Source of the DNA: Herbaspirillum hiltneri N3
Lineage (GTDB): Bacteria; Pseudomonadota; Gammaproteobacteria; Burkholderiales; Burkholderiaceae_D
Direction: 5' to 3'
DNA length: 64,000 nt
NCBI RefSeq assembly: GCF_001267925.1
Contig: NZ_CP011409.1
Location: 2,666,001 to 2,730,000, forward strand
The notes under the pieces are model-generated. The model was not told the DNA's origin. It ran no database searches and saw only the letters and a program-made list of their open reading frames with translations. Position 1 is the stretch's first letter. The number at the start of each line of letters is the position of its first letter. Of the stretch, positions 8,165 through 17,271 are shown in pieces. A program made the position numbers and the translations under genes.

Positions 8165-10138
8165 ATGGTGGAGACAACACAACGTCCAGGAGCGCAGACA
8201 TTTCCGCAGCTGCTCCTGATGCATGCAAAGGCGCGTCCGGATCGCCCGGCGTTCCGCGAAAAGGATCTCGGCATTTGGCAAACCACGACGTGGGCCCAGG
8301 TGGCGGACGAGGTGAGGGCGTTCGCCTGCGGCCTGGCGGCGCTCGGTTTCAAGCGCGGCATGAGCCTGGCGATCATCGGCAACAATTGCCCGCGGCTGTA
8401 TTGGGCGATGTCCGCCACGCAATGCCTGGGCGGCATGCCTGTGCCACTGTACCAGGATGCGCCGGCCGCCGACATGTCTTATGTGCTCAATGACGCCGAG
8501 ATCGATTTCGTCGTCGCCGAAGACCAGGAGCAGGTCGACAAGGTCTTCGAGATCAAGCTGAGCTTCTCCGGCGGCACCGAGCGTCCGACCCACATCATCT
8601 ATGACGACGAACGCGGCATGCGTAATTATCGCCAGCCCGAGCTGTCGTCATTCGCCAGCGTGCAGGAACTGGGTCGCGCCTACGACAAGGCCAATCCGAC
8701 CTTCTTCATGGATCAGATCAACGCGCTGACCAGCGACGACATCGCCATCATCCTGTATACCTCCGGCACCACCGGCAAGCCCAAGGGCGTGTGCCATTCG
8801 CATGCGGCAATGATCGCGACGGCGCAGACACTGGTCGATTTCGACCAGTTGAACGAGAAGGACGACGTGCTGTGCTACCTGCCGCTGGCCTGGGTGGGCG
8901 ACTTCCTGTATTCGTTCGCACAGACTCACGTGGCCGGCTTCTGCCTCAATTGCCCGGAATCGCCGAGTACGGTCATGACCGACCTGCGCGAAATCGGACC
9001 GACGTATTATTTCGCACCGCCGCGCATCTATGAAAACATCCTTACGCAAGTGATGATCCGCATCGAGGACGCGGGCTGGGTCAAGCGCCAACTGTTCCAC
9101 GGCTTCATGAAGATCGCTCGCCGTGTCGGCATGCGCATCCTCGACAAGAAGCCGGACGTCTCGCTGTCCGACCGCCTGCTCTACGCCATCGGCCACCTGG
9201 TCATCTACGGTCCGCTCAAGAACGTGCTGGGCATGTCGCGCATCCGCGTGGCCTACACCGGCGGCGAAGCGATCGGTCCTGACCTGTTCGACTTCTATCG
9301 CTCGCTCGGCATCAACCTCAAGCAGCTGTACGGCATGACCGAAACCTGCGTCACGGTCTGCATGCAGCCCTCCGGCGACGTCAAGCTCGACACCGTGGGC
9401 CGGCCGATGCGCGGCGTCGAAGTCCACATCGACGCCAGCGGTGAAGTGCTGGTGCGCTCGCCGGGATTGATGAAGTCCTACTTCAAGCGCCCTGACGCCA
9501 CCGCCGAAGCGATCGATGAAAACGGCTACTTCCACACCGGCGATGCCGGCTTCTTCGACAGCGACGGCCACCTGAAGATCATCGACCGCGCCAAGGATGT
9601 CGGCAAGATGGCCTGCGGCACGATGTTCGCGCCCAAGTACATCGAGAACAAGCTGAAGTTCTTCCCCTTCATCAAGGAAGCCGTGGTGTTCGGCAACCAG
9701 CGCGAGCAATGCACGGCCTTCATCAACATCGACATGGACGCCGTCGGCAACTGGGCCGAGCGCCGCAACTTGGCGTATAGCGGCTATACGGACCTGGCGG
9801 CGCACGAGAGCGTGTATGCGCTGGTGGCCGATTGCGTGGAAAAGGTCAATGCCGACCTGGTGCAGGATCCCTTGCTGGCCGACTCGCAGGTGCATCGCTT
9901 CCTGGTGCTGCACAAGGAACTGGATCCCGATGACGACGAGCTGACGCGCACACGCAAGGTGCGGCGCGGTTTCATCGCCGAAAAATATGCGGTGCTGATC
10001 GATGCGCTGTACGCAGGCAAGCAGTCGCAGTACATCGAGACGCAGGTGAAATTCGAAGACGGTCGCCAGGGCATGATTGCGGCCGACCTCAGGATTGCCG
10101 ACGTCAAGACTTTCGCCAACCTCAACCAAGCGGCATAG
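8165..10138 (+). CDS. Long-chain-type acyl-CoA synthetase (AMP-binding)
   Basis: A 657-residue AMP-forming acid-CoA ligase. The P-loop-like motif IILYTSGTTGKPKGV, the YGMTETC motif and the GWF-type hinge region (ENGYFHTGDAGFF) followed by KIIDRAKD are all present. The size and the extended C terminus fit the FAA1/FadD15 group of long-chain or aromatic acyl ligases. The ribosome-binding site AAAGGTGGGACG is good. It is the first gene of a cluster with a LivGHMKF-type importer and ends five bases before the ATPase gene. A second, unrelated ligase closes the cluster, so the imported compound is probably an organic acid activated on entry. The substrate is unknown. Confidence 0.9.
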   Translation: MVETTQRPGAQTFPQLLLMHAKARPDRPAFREKDLGIWQTTTWAQVADEVRAFACGLAALGFKRGMSLAIIGNNCPRLYWAMSATQCLGGMPVPLYQDAPAADMSYVLNDAEIDFVVAEDQEQVDKVFEIKLSFSGGTERPTHIIYDDERGMRNYRQPELSSFASVQELGRAYDKANPTFFMDQINALTSDDIAIILYTSGTTGKPKGVCHSHAAMIATAQTLVDFDQLNEKDDVLCYLPLAWVGDFLYSFAQTHVAGFCLNCPESPSTVMTDLREIGPTYYFAPPRIYENILTQVMIRIEDAGWVKRQLFHGFMKIARRVGMRILDKKPDVSLSDRLLYAIGHLVIYGPLKNVLGMSRIRVAYTGGEAIGPDLFDFYRSLGINLKQLYGMTETCVTVCMQPSGDVKLDTVGRPMRGVEVHIDASGEVLVRSPGLMKSYFKRPDATAEAIDENGYFHTGDAGFFDSDGHLKIIDRAKDVGKMACGTMFAPKYIENKLKFFPFIKEAVVFGNQREQCTAFINIDMDAVGNWAERRNLAYSGYTDLAAHESVYALVADCVEKVNADLVQDPLLADSQVHRFLVLHKELDPDDDELTRTRKVRRGFIAEKYAVLIDALYAGKQSQYIETQVKFEDGRQGMIAADLRIADVKTFANLNQAA

Positions 10139-10143
10139 CCTGC

Positions 10144-11007
10144 ATGACCACCATGAAAAGACATATCACGGAAGAAGTGCAGCCGATGGAGCAGGAACGA
10201 GAGGTCGCCACGGGAGAAAACGACGGCGCACGCAAGATCGGCGAAGTCATCCTCGACTTGCAGAACATTTCGCTGTCTTTCGGTGGCGTCAAGGCGCTGA
10301 CCGACATTTCATTCAACGTGCGCGAGCATGAAATCCGCGCCATCATCGGCCCCAATGGCGCCGGCAAGAGCTCGATGATCAACGTCATCAACGGCGTTTA
10401 CCACCCGCAGAAGGGCAATATCGTCTTTCGCGGCGAGCAGCGCCACAGCATGCATCCGAGCAAGGTGGCGCGCCAGGGCATCGCCCGCACTTTTCAGAAC
10501 ATCGCCTTGTTCAAGGGCATGACCGTGCTCGACAACATCATGACCGGGCGCAACACCAAGATGCACTCGAGTTTCCTCGCCAATGCGATCTGGTGGGGCA
10601 GCGCCCGCAAGGAAGAAATCTTGCACCGGCACAAAGTCGAAGAGGTGATCGACTTCCTCGAAATCCAGCACATCCGCAAGACCCCGGTGGGGCGCCTTCC
10701 ATATGGCCTGCAGAAGCGCGTCGAGCTGGCGCGCGCGCTGGCGGCAGAGCCGGACATGCTGCTGCTGGATGAGCCGATGGCCGGCATGAACGTGGAAGAG
10801 AAGCAGGACATGTGCCGCTTCATCCTCGACGTCAACGAACAGTTCGGCACCACCATCGTGCTGATCGAACATGACATGGGCGTGGTCATGGACATCTCGG
10901 ATCGCGTGGTGGTGCTCGACTACGGCAAGAAGATCGGCGACGGGACACCGGACGAAGTGATGGCCAATCCCGAAGTCATCAAAGCTTACCTCGGCACTTC
11001 TCATTGA
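10144..11007 (+). CDS. Branched-chain amino acid-type ABC transporter ATPase (LivG-like)
   Basis: A 287-residue ATPase of the HAAT family. Visible are Walker A GPNGAGKSS, the Q-loop region RTFQNIALFKGMTV, a slightly degenerate signature (LPYGLQKRVELARAL), Walker B MLLLDEP, and the H-loop IEHDMGVVM. The C-terminal GTPDEVMANPEVIKAYLG is typical of LivG. An unusual ~35-residue charged N-terminal extension precedes the domain; an internal ATG at 10186 is an alternative start. It works with the two permeases and the LivF-like ATPase that follow. Confidence 0.93.
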   Translation: MTTMKRHITEEVQPMEQEREVATGENDGARKIGEVILDLQNISLSFGGVKALTDISFNVREHEIRAIIGPNGAGKSSMINVINGVYHPQKGNIVFRGEQRHSMHPSKVARQGIARTFQNIALFKGMTVLDNIMTGRNTKMHSSFLANAIWWGSARKEEILHRHKVEEVIDFLEIQHIRKTPVGRLPYGLQKRVELARALAAEPDMLLLDEPMAGMNVEEKQDMCRFILDVNEQFGTTIVLIEHDMGVVMDISDRVVVLDYGKKIGDGTPDEVMANPEVIKAYLGTSH

Positions 11008-11068
11008 AGCTGTTGAGGATCAAGACACGCAGAAGAAGCAGAACAAGCAGAACAAGCGGAGAACGCAG

Positions 11069-11983
11069 ATGCAATTTTTCTTTGAAGTGACGCTGAGCGG
11101 ATTGTTGTCCGGCCTCATGTATTCCCTGGTGGCGCTCGGCTTCGTGCTGATCTACAAGGCCTCGGGCGTATTCAATTTTGCGCAGGGCGCGATGGTGTAT
11201 TTCGCTGCACTGGCAGTGGTTGGCCTGATGGAAAAGGGCATGCCGATGTGGGCCGCCATCATCGGCGCCTTCGTGGTGATGATCCTGGTGGGCCTGGCGA
11301 CGGAGCGTTTCGTGCTGCGCAAGCTGGTCAATCAGCCGCCGATCACGTTGTTCATGGCGACCATCGGGCTGGCGTTTTTCCTCGAAGGCTTGGGCCCTCT
11401 GCTGTTCGGCAGCGAAGTGCGTCCGATCGAACTGGGCATCGTCGATGAACCGATCATGTCGATCATGGACAGCATCGGCATCGGGATCTCCAAATTCGAC
11501 CTGTTCGCCTCGGGCATGGTGATCGGACTGGTCGCGCTGCTGGCGCTGTTCTTCCAGAAGACCAAGGTCGGTCGCGCTTTGCGTGCCGTTGCGGACGATC
11601 ACCAGGCAGCCTTGTCGCTGGGCATTCCGCTGCAGCACATCTGGGCGGTGGTGTGGGGCGTCGCCGGTTTCGTGGCGCTGGTCGCCGGCCTGCTGTGGGG
11701 CTCGCGCAACGGCGTGCAGTTCGCGCTGACGATGACGGCGCTGAAGGCTTTGCCGGTGCTGATCCTGGGAGGCTTCACCTCGATTCCCGGTGCGATCGTC
11801 GGCGGGCTGATCATCGGTGCATCCGAGAAGCTGGCCGAGATTTACATCCCGCCGGTGTTGCAGGATCTGTTCGGCGGCAATTTTGGCGGCATCGAAGGGT
11901 GGTTCCCGTACGTGTTCGCGCTGTTGTTCCTGCTGGTGCGTCCGGAGGGATTGTTCGGCGAGCGGCATATTGACCGGGTCTGA
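11069..11983 (+). CDS. Branched-chain amino acid-type ABC permease (LivH-like)
   Basis: A 304-residue integral membrane protein with about eight hydrophobic helices. The LivH hallmarks are LSGLMYSLVALGFVLIYKAS near the N terminus, GRALRAVADDHQAA (the ATPase contact loop) and FTSIPGAIVGGLIIG near the end. It forms the inner-membrane channel with the LivM-like subunit. The intergenic segment downstream (11982-12004) contains an inverted repeat that may stabilise the message. Confidence 0.93.
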   Translation: MQFFFEVTLSGLLSGLMYSLVALGFVLIYKASGVFNFAQGAMVYFAALAVVGLMEKGMPMWAAIIGAFVVMILVGLATERFVLRKLVNQPPITLFMATIGLAFFLEGLGPLLFGSEVRPIELGIVDEPIMSIMDSIGIGISKFDLFASGMVIGLVALLALFFQKTKVGRALRAVADDHQAALSLGIPLQHIWAVVWGVAGFVALVAGLLWGSRNGVQFALTMTALKALPVLILGGFTSIPGAIVGGLIIGASEKLAEIYIPPVLQDLFGGNFGGIEGWFPYVFALLFLLVRPEGLFGERHIDRV

Positions 11984-12086
11984 TCGGGCCGGTCGGGGCC
12001 GATCGTGATTCGATCCGGCAGCAGTGCAAAAAATACAGGACGAAGCACATTGACGCTTCGCCGCATGGAGACACAGGAGAAACACT

Positions 12087-13163
12087 ATGCTTTATCGTGA
12101 GGCCGGGCAGTTCAAGACATCGTACATTGCCGACAGCCAGATTTTCCCGATCCGTCAGGATCGTATCGGCATGGCGATTTTGCTGGCGATCGCTTTCGTC
12201 GGCATTCCGCTGGTCGGCAGCGAATACTGGTTTTCGGCGATCCTGATTCCGTTCCTGGTGTTCGCGCTGGCGGCGTTGGGACTGAATATCCTGACCGGCT
12301 ATGCGGGCCAGCTGTCGCTCGGATCGGCCGCTTTCATGGCGGTGGGGGCGTATGCGGCCTACAACTTCCAACTGCGCGTCGAAGGCATCCCCATTGTGCT
12401 GTCGTTCATCCTGGCCGGCGGTTGTGCGGCGCTGGTGGGCATCGTGTTCGGTCTGCCGTCGCTGCGCATCAAGGGCTTTTATCTGGCGGTGGCAACGCTG
12501 GCGGCGCAGTTCTTCGTGGTGTGGGCGCTGACCAAGTTTTCCTGGTTCTCCAACAACAGTTCCTCGGGCGTGATCAGCACGCAGAAGATCGACTTCTTCG
12601 GCATCGCCATCAATTCGCCGGTCAGGAAATACCTGTTCGTGCTCGGCATCGTCTGCGTGATGGCGATGCTGGCCAAGAACCTGGTGCGCTCCTCGACCGG
12701 CCGTGCCTGGATGGCGGTGCGCGACATGGACGTGGCGGCGGAAGTGATCGGCATCCAGCTCATGCGCACCAAGCTGCTGGCGTTCGCGGTGAGCTCGTTC
12801 TTCTGCGGGGTGGCGGGCGCGCTGTATGCGTTCTGCTACCTCGGTTCGGTGGAGCCGGACGGCTTCTCGCTGGATCTGTCGTTCCGCATCCTGTTCATGA
12901 TCATCATCGGCGGCGTCGGCAGCATCCTCGGCGCTTTCCTCGGCTCGGCCTTCATCCTGCTGCTGCCGATCTTTCTCGACAATGTGCTGCCGCCGCTGGC
13001 GTCGCTCTTGCACCTGCCGTTCACCAATGCGACGGTGTCGCATATCCAGCTCATGCTGTTCGGCGGGCTGATCATTTTCTTCCTGATTGTCGAGCCGCAC
13101 GGACTGGCGCGCCTGTGGCAGATCACCAAGGAGAAGCTGCGCCTGTGGCCGTTCCCGCATTAA
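12087..13163 (+). CDS. Branched-chain amino acid-type ABC permease (LivM-like)
   Basis: A 358-residue membrane protein. The LivM signature ALAALGLNILTGYAGQLSLG is followed by SLRIKGFYLAVATLAAQF, the coupling-loop region GRAWMAVRDMDVAAEVIGI, and a GVGSILGAFLGSAFILLLP helix near the end. It starts with a hydrophilic ~20-residue N terminus. It has a good ribosome-binding site (ACAGGAG). It pairs with the LivH-like permease. Confidence 0.93.
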   Translation: MLYREAGQFKTSYIADSQIFPIRQDRIGMAILLAIAFVGIPLVGSEYWFSAILIPFLVFALAALGLNILTGYAGQLSLGSAAFMAVGAYAAYNFQLRVEGIPIVLSFILAGGCAALVGIVFGLPSLRIKGFYLAVATLAAQFFVVWALTKFSWFSNNSSSGVISTQKIDFFGIAINSPVRKYLFVLGIVCVMAMLAKNLVRSSTGRAWMAVRDMDVAAEVIGIQLMRTKLLAFAVSSFFCGVAGALYAFCYLGSVEPDGFSLDLSFRILFMIIIGGVGSILGAFLGSAFILLLPIFLDNVLPPLASLLHLPFTNATVSHIQLMLFGGLIIFFLIVEPHGLARLWQITKEKLRLWPFPH

Positions 13164-13251
13164 GAATTACTGTTTTTCAGAAGCAAAACGATGCGTGCAC
13201 AGAAGTAAAAATGAGGTACGCACATGGGTAATAAAACTCAAGGAGACACGT

Positions 13252-14571
13252 ATGAAAAATATCAAACAGCTTGTGCTTGCCGCGACCGTCGCTGCAAGCC
13301 TGTTGGCTCCCGCGCTGCCGGCGATGGCCCAGGCCAGTGACCAGTTCATTGCGATTCCGAGCTATCGCGTCGGCCCGTACGGCACCAACGGCCAGTCGTA
13401 CTACGGCGGCTACGTCGACTACCTGAACTACGTCAATCTCAAGGACGGCGGCGTCAACGGCGTCAAGCTGTCCTGGGAAGAATGCGAAACCGAGTACAAC
13501 AACGCCAAGGGCGTCGAGTGCTATGAGCGCATGAAGAACAAGAATCCGGTAACCAAGGGCACCGCGATCAATTCGATGGCGACCGGTATTTCCTACGCGC
13601 TGATCGACAAGAGCGTCGAAGACAAGGTGCCGCTGCTGATGATGGGCTACGGCCGTACCGATGCAGTGGACGGTTCGGTGTTCCCGTATGCCTTCCCGCT
13701 GGTGACGACTTACCAGATGCAGGTGTCGGCGATCGTCAAGTTCCTTACTACCAAGAACGGCGGCTCGCTGGCCGGCAAGAAGATCGTGTTCCTCTATCAC
13801 GATTCGGCCTACGGCAAGGAGCCTATCGTGGCGCTGGAAGCCGAGGCGACGCTGGGCAAATTCAAGGTGGTGCAGATCCCCGTGGCCCATCCGGGCAACG
13901 AGCAGGGCGCGCAATGGCTGAAGATCCGCCAGGAAAATCCGGATTACGTGATCTTCTGGGGCTGGGGCGTGATGAACCAGACCGCCCTGAAGGCGGCGCA
14001 AAAGGTCGGCTTTGCACGCGACAAGATCATCGGTTCGTGGTGGGCCGGCTCTGAGGAAGACACCATTCCTGCAGGCGAGGCCGCCAAGGGTTACATGAGC
14101 GCGACCTGGAACGTGGCGGGCAAGGGCGTGCCGCTGATTGCCGACATCGAGAAGGTGGTCTACGGCGCCGGCAAGGGCAACCTGCAGGACAAGGCCAAGA
14201 TCGGTTCGATCCTGTACAACCGCGGCGTCTCGGCGGCCATCGCCACGGTGGAAGCCGTGCGTACTGCACAAGGCAAGTTCGGCAAGAAGGTCATGAGCGG
14301 CGAAGACGTGCGCTGGGGCCTGGAAAACCTCAACATCACCAACGCGCGCCTGCAACAGCTGGGCGCCACCGGCCTGCTGCCTGAGATCAAGACTTCCTGC
14401 GACAACCACGAAGGTTCGGGCAAGGTCAAGATCCAGCAATGGGACGGCAGCAAGTGGGTGCTGGTGTCGGATTGGATCGAAGGCAACAAGAACCTGATCC
14501 ACCCGCTGTTCAAGGCTTCCGCCGCGAAGTATGCGAAAGAAAAGGGTATTACCCCTGCCTGCATGAAATAA
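13252..14571 (+). CDS. ABC transporter substrate-binding protein (LivK-like, periplasmic)
   Basis: A 439-residue type I periplasmic binding protein. A Sec signal peptide (MKNIKQLVLAATVAASLLAP, cleaved near AMAQA) precedes the mature two-lobed domain; IVFLYHDSAYGKEPI and the GSWWAGSEEDT region are characteristic of this subfamily. It is longer than LivK (~370). ATG 13252 was chosen over upstream starts because of AAGGAG seven bases before it and the signal peptide. A strong hairpin with a T-run follows directly, which would let this gene be made in excess over the membrane parts. Confidence 0.92.
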   Translation: MKNIKQLVLAATVAASLLAPALPAMAQASDQFIAIPSYRVGPYGTNGQSYYGGYVDYLNYVNLKDGGVNGVKLSWEECETEYNNAKGVECYERMKNKNPVTKGTAINSMATGISYALIDKSVEDKVPLLMMGYGRTDAVDGSVFPYAFPLVTTYQMQVSAIVKFLTTKNGGSLAGKKIVFLYHDSAYGKEPIVALEAEATLGKFKVVQIPVAHPGNEQGAQWLKIRQENPDYVIFWGWGVMNQTALKAAQKVGFARDKIIGSWWAGSEEDTIPAGEAAKGYMSATWNVAGKGVPLIADIEKVVYGAGKGNLQDKAKIGSILYNRGVSAAIATVEAVRTAQGKFGKKVMSGEDVRWGLENLNITNARLQQLGATGLLPEIKTSCDNHEGSGKVKIQQWDGSKWVLVSDWIEGNKNLIHPLFKASAAKYAKEKGITPACMK

Positions 14572-14583
14572 GTCCAGGCCTTG

Positions 14584-14626
14584 GCGTCGGTGCGTTGAAA
14601 TGTGTCGGGCGCATCGACGCTTTTTT
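14584..14626 (+). terminator. Intra-operon terminator/attenuator after the binding-protein gene
   Basis: An 11-bp stem (GCGTCGGTGCG with CGCATCGACGC, one G-T pair), a 15-base loop and six T, between the binding-protein gene and the LivF-like ATPase. Partial termination here would give more binding protein than ATPase. Confidence 0.75.
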
Positions 14627-14680
14627 GGCAAGAGAATCTGAACAGCAAGTCCGAACAAGGCAGTCCAAGCCGGAGCAAGC

Positions 14681-15484
14681 ATGGGTACAGCACTCAACAT
14701 CAACAACATCGAAGTCATCTACGACCACGTGATCCTGGTCCTCAAGGGTGTCTCGCTGGCGGTGCCGGAAGGCAAGATCGTCGCACTGCTGGGCGCCAAC
14801 GGCGCCGGCAAGAGCACCACGCTCAAGGCGATTTCCAACCTGCTGGGCGCCGAACGCGGCGACGTCACCAAGGGCAGCATTGAGTTCAAGGGCGAGCGCG
14901 TCGACAGGATGACGCCCAACGACCTGGTCAAGCGCGGCGTGATCCAGGTAATGGAAGGCCGGCATTGTTTCGGCCATCTGACGATCGAGGAAAACCTGCT
15001 GACTGGCGCCTACACGCGCAACATCAGCAACGCCGAAGTGAAGCAGGAACTGGAAAAGATCTACGACTACTTCCCGCGCCTGAAGGTGCGCCGCAAGTCG
15101 CAGTCGGGCTACACCTCCGGCGGTGAACAGCAGATGACCGCGATCGGCCGCGCCATGATGGCCAAGCCGTCGATGATCCTGCTCGACGAACCCTCGATGG
15201 GGCTGGCGCCGCAGATCGTGGAAGAGATCTTCGAGATCGTCAAGGATCTCAACACCAAGGAAAACGTGTCTTTCCTGCTGGCCGAACAGAACACCATGGT
15301 GGCGCTGCGCTACGCCGATTTCGGCTACATCCTGGAGAACGGCCGCGTGGTAATGGAGGGCGCGGCCAATGATCTCGCCAGCAACGAGGACGTCAAGGAG
15401 TTCTACCTCGGCGTGTCGGCGGCGGGGCGCAAGAATTTCCGCGACATGAAGTTTTATCGGCGGCGCAAGCGCTGGCTGGCTTGA
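14681..15484 (+). CDS. Branched-chain amino acid-type ABC transporter ATPase (LivF-like)
   Basis: A 267-residue ATPase. Walker A GANGAGKSTT, Q-loop region RGVIQVMEGRHCFGHLTIEENL (LivF-like), signature YTSGGEQQMTAIGRAMM, Walker B MILLDEPSMGLAP, and a glutamine-containing H-loop region LLAEQNTMVALRYAD are visible. The last ~25 residues (NFRDMKFYRRRKRWLA) extend beyond ordinary LivF. It is the second nucleotide-binding subunit of the importer. Confidence 0.93.
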   Translation: MGTALNINNIEVIYDHVILVLKGVSLAVPEGKIVALLGANGAGKSTTLKAISNLLGAERGDVTKGSIEFKGERVDRMTPNDLVKRGVIQVMEGRHCFGHLTIEENLLTGAYTRNISNAEVKQELEKIYDYFPRLKVRRKSQSGYTSGGEQQMTAIGRAMMAKPSMILLDEPSMGLAPQIVEEIFEIVKDLNTKENVSFLLAEQNTMVALRYADFGYILENGRVVMEGAANDLASNEDVKEFYLGVSAAGRKNFRDMKFYRRRKRWLA

Positions 15485-15520
15485 TGCAATTCTTCCTCAG
15501 TCCACGCATACGGTAAATTC

Positions 15521-16774
15521 ATGTCCGACATTCTCGATACTCTGGAACAACGCGATCCGCAACAACGCGAAGCCGCGCTCATGTCCGCCTTGCCCGGTCT
15601 GGTGGCGCGCGCGCAAGGCGCCGAAGGCTGGAACCGCATCCTCAAGGGCGTCAGCGCCGGCGATATCGGCACGCGCGCGGCATTGGCGCAGTTGCCGGTC
15701 ACGCGCAAATCGGACCTGAAAGATCTGCAGGCGGCGACGCCGCCGTTCGGCGGACTCAACACCACGCCGCATCGCCAGCTGCGCCGGCTGTTCGTGTCGC
15801 CTGGCCCGATCTTCGATCCGGAGGGATACAGCCAGGACTGGTGGCGTTTCGAGCGGCCGATGCGTGCGCTGGGGCTGCGCGCCGGACACATCATCCAGAA
15901 CTGTTTTTCCTATCACTTCACGCCGGCGGCTTTCATGGCCGAAGGCGCGGCCGCCAAGCTCGGCTGTGCGGTGATTCCGTCGGGCATCGGCCAGACCGAA
16001 TTGCAGGTTCAGACCATGGCGGCATTGCGGCCGGATGCTTACGTCGGTACGCCGTCCTTCCTCAAGATCATCATCGAGAAGGCGCAGGAAATGGGCGTCG
16101 CCCTCGACAGCCTGCAGCGCGCTTTGGTCAGCGCCGAGGCCTTGCCGCCGTCGCTGCGCAGCTGGTTCCACGACAATGGCGTGCCGAACGTGTTGCAGCT
16201 GTATGCCTCGGCCGACATCGGCAACATCGCCTACGAGTCGATCAGCGAGGGCAAGGTCAATCCGGGCATGATCCTCGACGAAGACCTGATTCTCGAAATC
16301 GTGCGCCCCGGCACCGGCGACCCGGTCAAGCCGGGTGAGGTCGGCGAAGTGGTGGTGACGTCGTTCAATCCGGACTATCCGCTGATCCGTTTCGGCACCG
16401 GCGACCTGACCGCAGCGCTGGATGGCGTCTCGCCGTGCGGCCGCAGCAACACGCGCATCAAGGGCTGGATGGGACGCGCCGACCAGACCACCAAGGTGCG
16501 CGGGATGTTCGTGCATCCTTCTCAGGTGGCCGAGATTACGCGGCGCCATGGACTGATCCTGAAGGCGCGGCTGGTGGTGAGCGGCGAGATGGCCAACGAC
16601 AGCATGACGCTGCATTGCGAAACCTCGGACATGGAAAGCGCCGCGGCGCAGGCGGCGGCGATTGCCGACAGCGTGCGCGACATTACCAAGCTCAGGGGAG
16701 AGGTGCTGTTTGCGGCGCCGGGAAGCCTGCCCAACGACGGCAAGGTCATCGAGGACGCGCGCAAGTACGAATAA
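15521..16774 (+). CDS. Phenylacetate-CoA ligase family protein (PaaK-like)
   Basis: A 417-residue AMP-dependent ligase of the PaaK type. It shows the early VTRKSDLKDLQ segment, the linker around RRLFVSPGPIFDP in place of the usual SSGTTG loop, the SAEALPPSLRSWF and YASADIGN region, and GTGDLTAAL followed by RSNTRIKGWMGRADQTTKVRG. The nucleotide-binding loop reads SPGPI rather than the canonical glycine- and serine-rich sequence, so catalytic competence cannot be assumed. It closes the transporter cluster 36 bases after the ATPase gene. The natural substrate is unknown; an aromatic or short acyl acid is plausible. Confidence 0.8.
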   Translation: MSDILDTLEQRDPQQREAALMSALPGLVARAQGAEGWNRILKGVSAGDIGTRAALAQLPVTRKSDLKDLQAATPPFGGLNTTPHRQLRRLFVSPGPIFDPEGYSQDWWRFERPMRALGLRAGHIIQNCFSYHFTPAAFMAEGAAAKLGCAVIPSGIGQTELQVQTMAALRPDAYVGTPSFLKIIIEKAQEMGVALDSLQRALVSAEALPPSLRSWFHDNGVPNVLQLYASADIGNIAYESISEGKVNPGMILDEDLILEIVRPGTGDPVKPGEVGEVVVTSFNPDYPLIRFGTGDLTAALDGVSPCGRSNTRIKGWMGRADQTTKVRGMFVHPSQVAEITRRHGLILKARLVVSGEMANDSMTLHCETSDMESAAAQAAAIADSVRDITKLRGEVLFAAPGSLPNDGKVIEDARKYE

Positions 16775-16785
16775 TCAGCGGGCAG

Positions 16786-17010
16786 TCAATCTTCGGCGGT
16801 CTTGACCACCGTCAACCGGGCGATCAGGAATTCACCGTCGATCACCTTGCGAAACGGCACGCCGGCCGCCTCGAAACCGGGGCCGCCGTGCTCCAGCCAG
16901 GTCTGCGCGACCGTATCGAAAGTCTCTACATCCATGCCCAGCATCTGAAACGAGAGCACGAATTTTGCGCCTTGTTTTTGCCGTTTGACGATTTCTTCCA
17001 GCTTTGTCAT
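16786..17010 (-). CDS. Small conserved-looking hypothetical protein (74 aa)
   Basis: A 74-residue soluble acidic protein, MTKLEEIVKRQKQGAKFVLS at the start and LIARLTVVKTAED at the end, with no signal peptide or membrane segment. The start was taken at the ATG preceded by AGGAA at good spacing; a longer frame upstream lacks such a site. It is convergent with the PaaK-like gene, 11 bases apart. I do not recognise a family. The codon pattern and ribosome-binding site support a real gene. Confidence 0.6.
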   Translation of the reverse strand: MTKLEEIVKRQKQGAKFVLSFQMLGMDVETFDTVAQTWLEHGGPGFEAAGVPFRKVIDGEFLIARLTVVKTAED

Positions 17011-17095
17011 GACCGATTCCTGTTTGCCCAGGCCCGGATGATAGCGCGAACCGCGCAAATCAGCATTTTCAGCGCCTTCCCCGAGGGCCGCATCG

Positions 17096-17230
17096 GTGAC
17101 TTGGCGTGGCTGGCTGTGTATAATGACGCGCGGGCGTTGTTGCCAAGGCGGCATCTCCCAGAGCAGGCAATCTGCTCCGCCAGCATGAGCATTGCATTGC
17201 TACAAGGCGAACGCGAGTTCGCCTTTTTTC
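17096..17230 (+). ncRNA. Candidate small RNA or structured leader upstream of ppiD
   Basis: A promoter-like pair, GTGACT (17096-17101) and a perfect TATAAT (17119-17124) with 17-base spacing, precedes about 100 bases that end in a textbook terminator (stem AAGGCGAAC/GTTCGCCTT, then TTTTTTC, 17204-17227). Between them is a further hairpin: GAGCAG-GCAAT-CTGCTC (17161-17177) enclosed by GGCG/CGCC (17147-17150 and 17178-17181). No convincing reading frame lies inside on the plus strand. It would give either a ~100-base small RNA or a terminated leader for ppiD. No known RNA family was recognised. Confidence 0.5.
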
Positions 17231-17271
17231 TTGTACGTTCCCTTGTTTCTGATTTCGTGATCGGCTGACCA

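Noticed and set aside
8648..10129. 493-codon frame antisense to the acyl-CoA synthetase
   Set aside because: Shadow of a clear AMP-binding enzyme; no motifs of its own.
11982..12004. Inverted repeat GATCGG/CCGATC between the two permease genes
   Set aside because: No T-run follows and it lies inside an operon, so it is not called a terminator; at most a message-stabilising hairpin.
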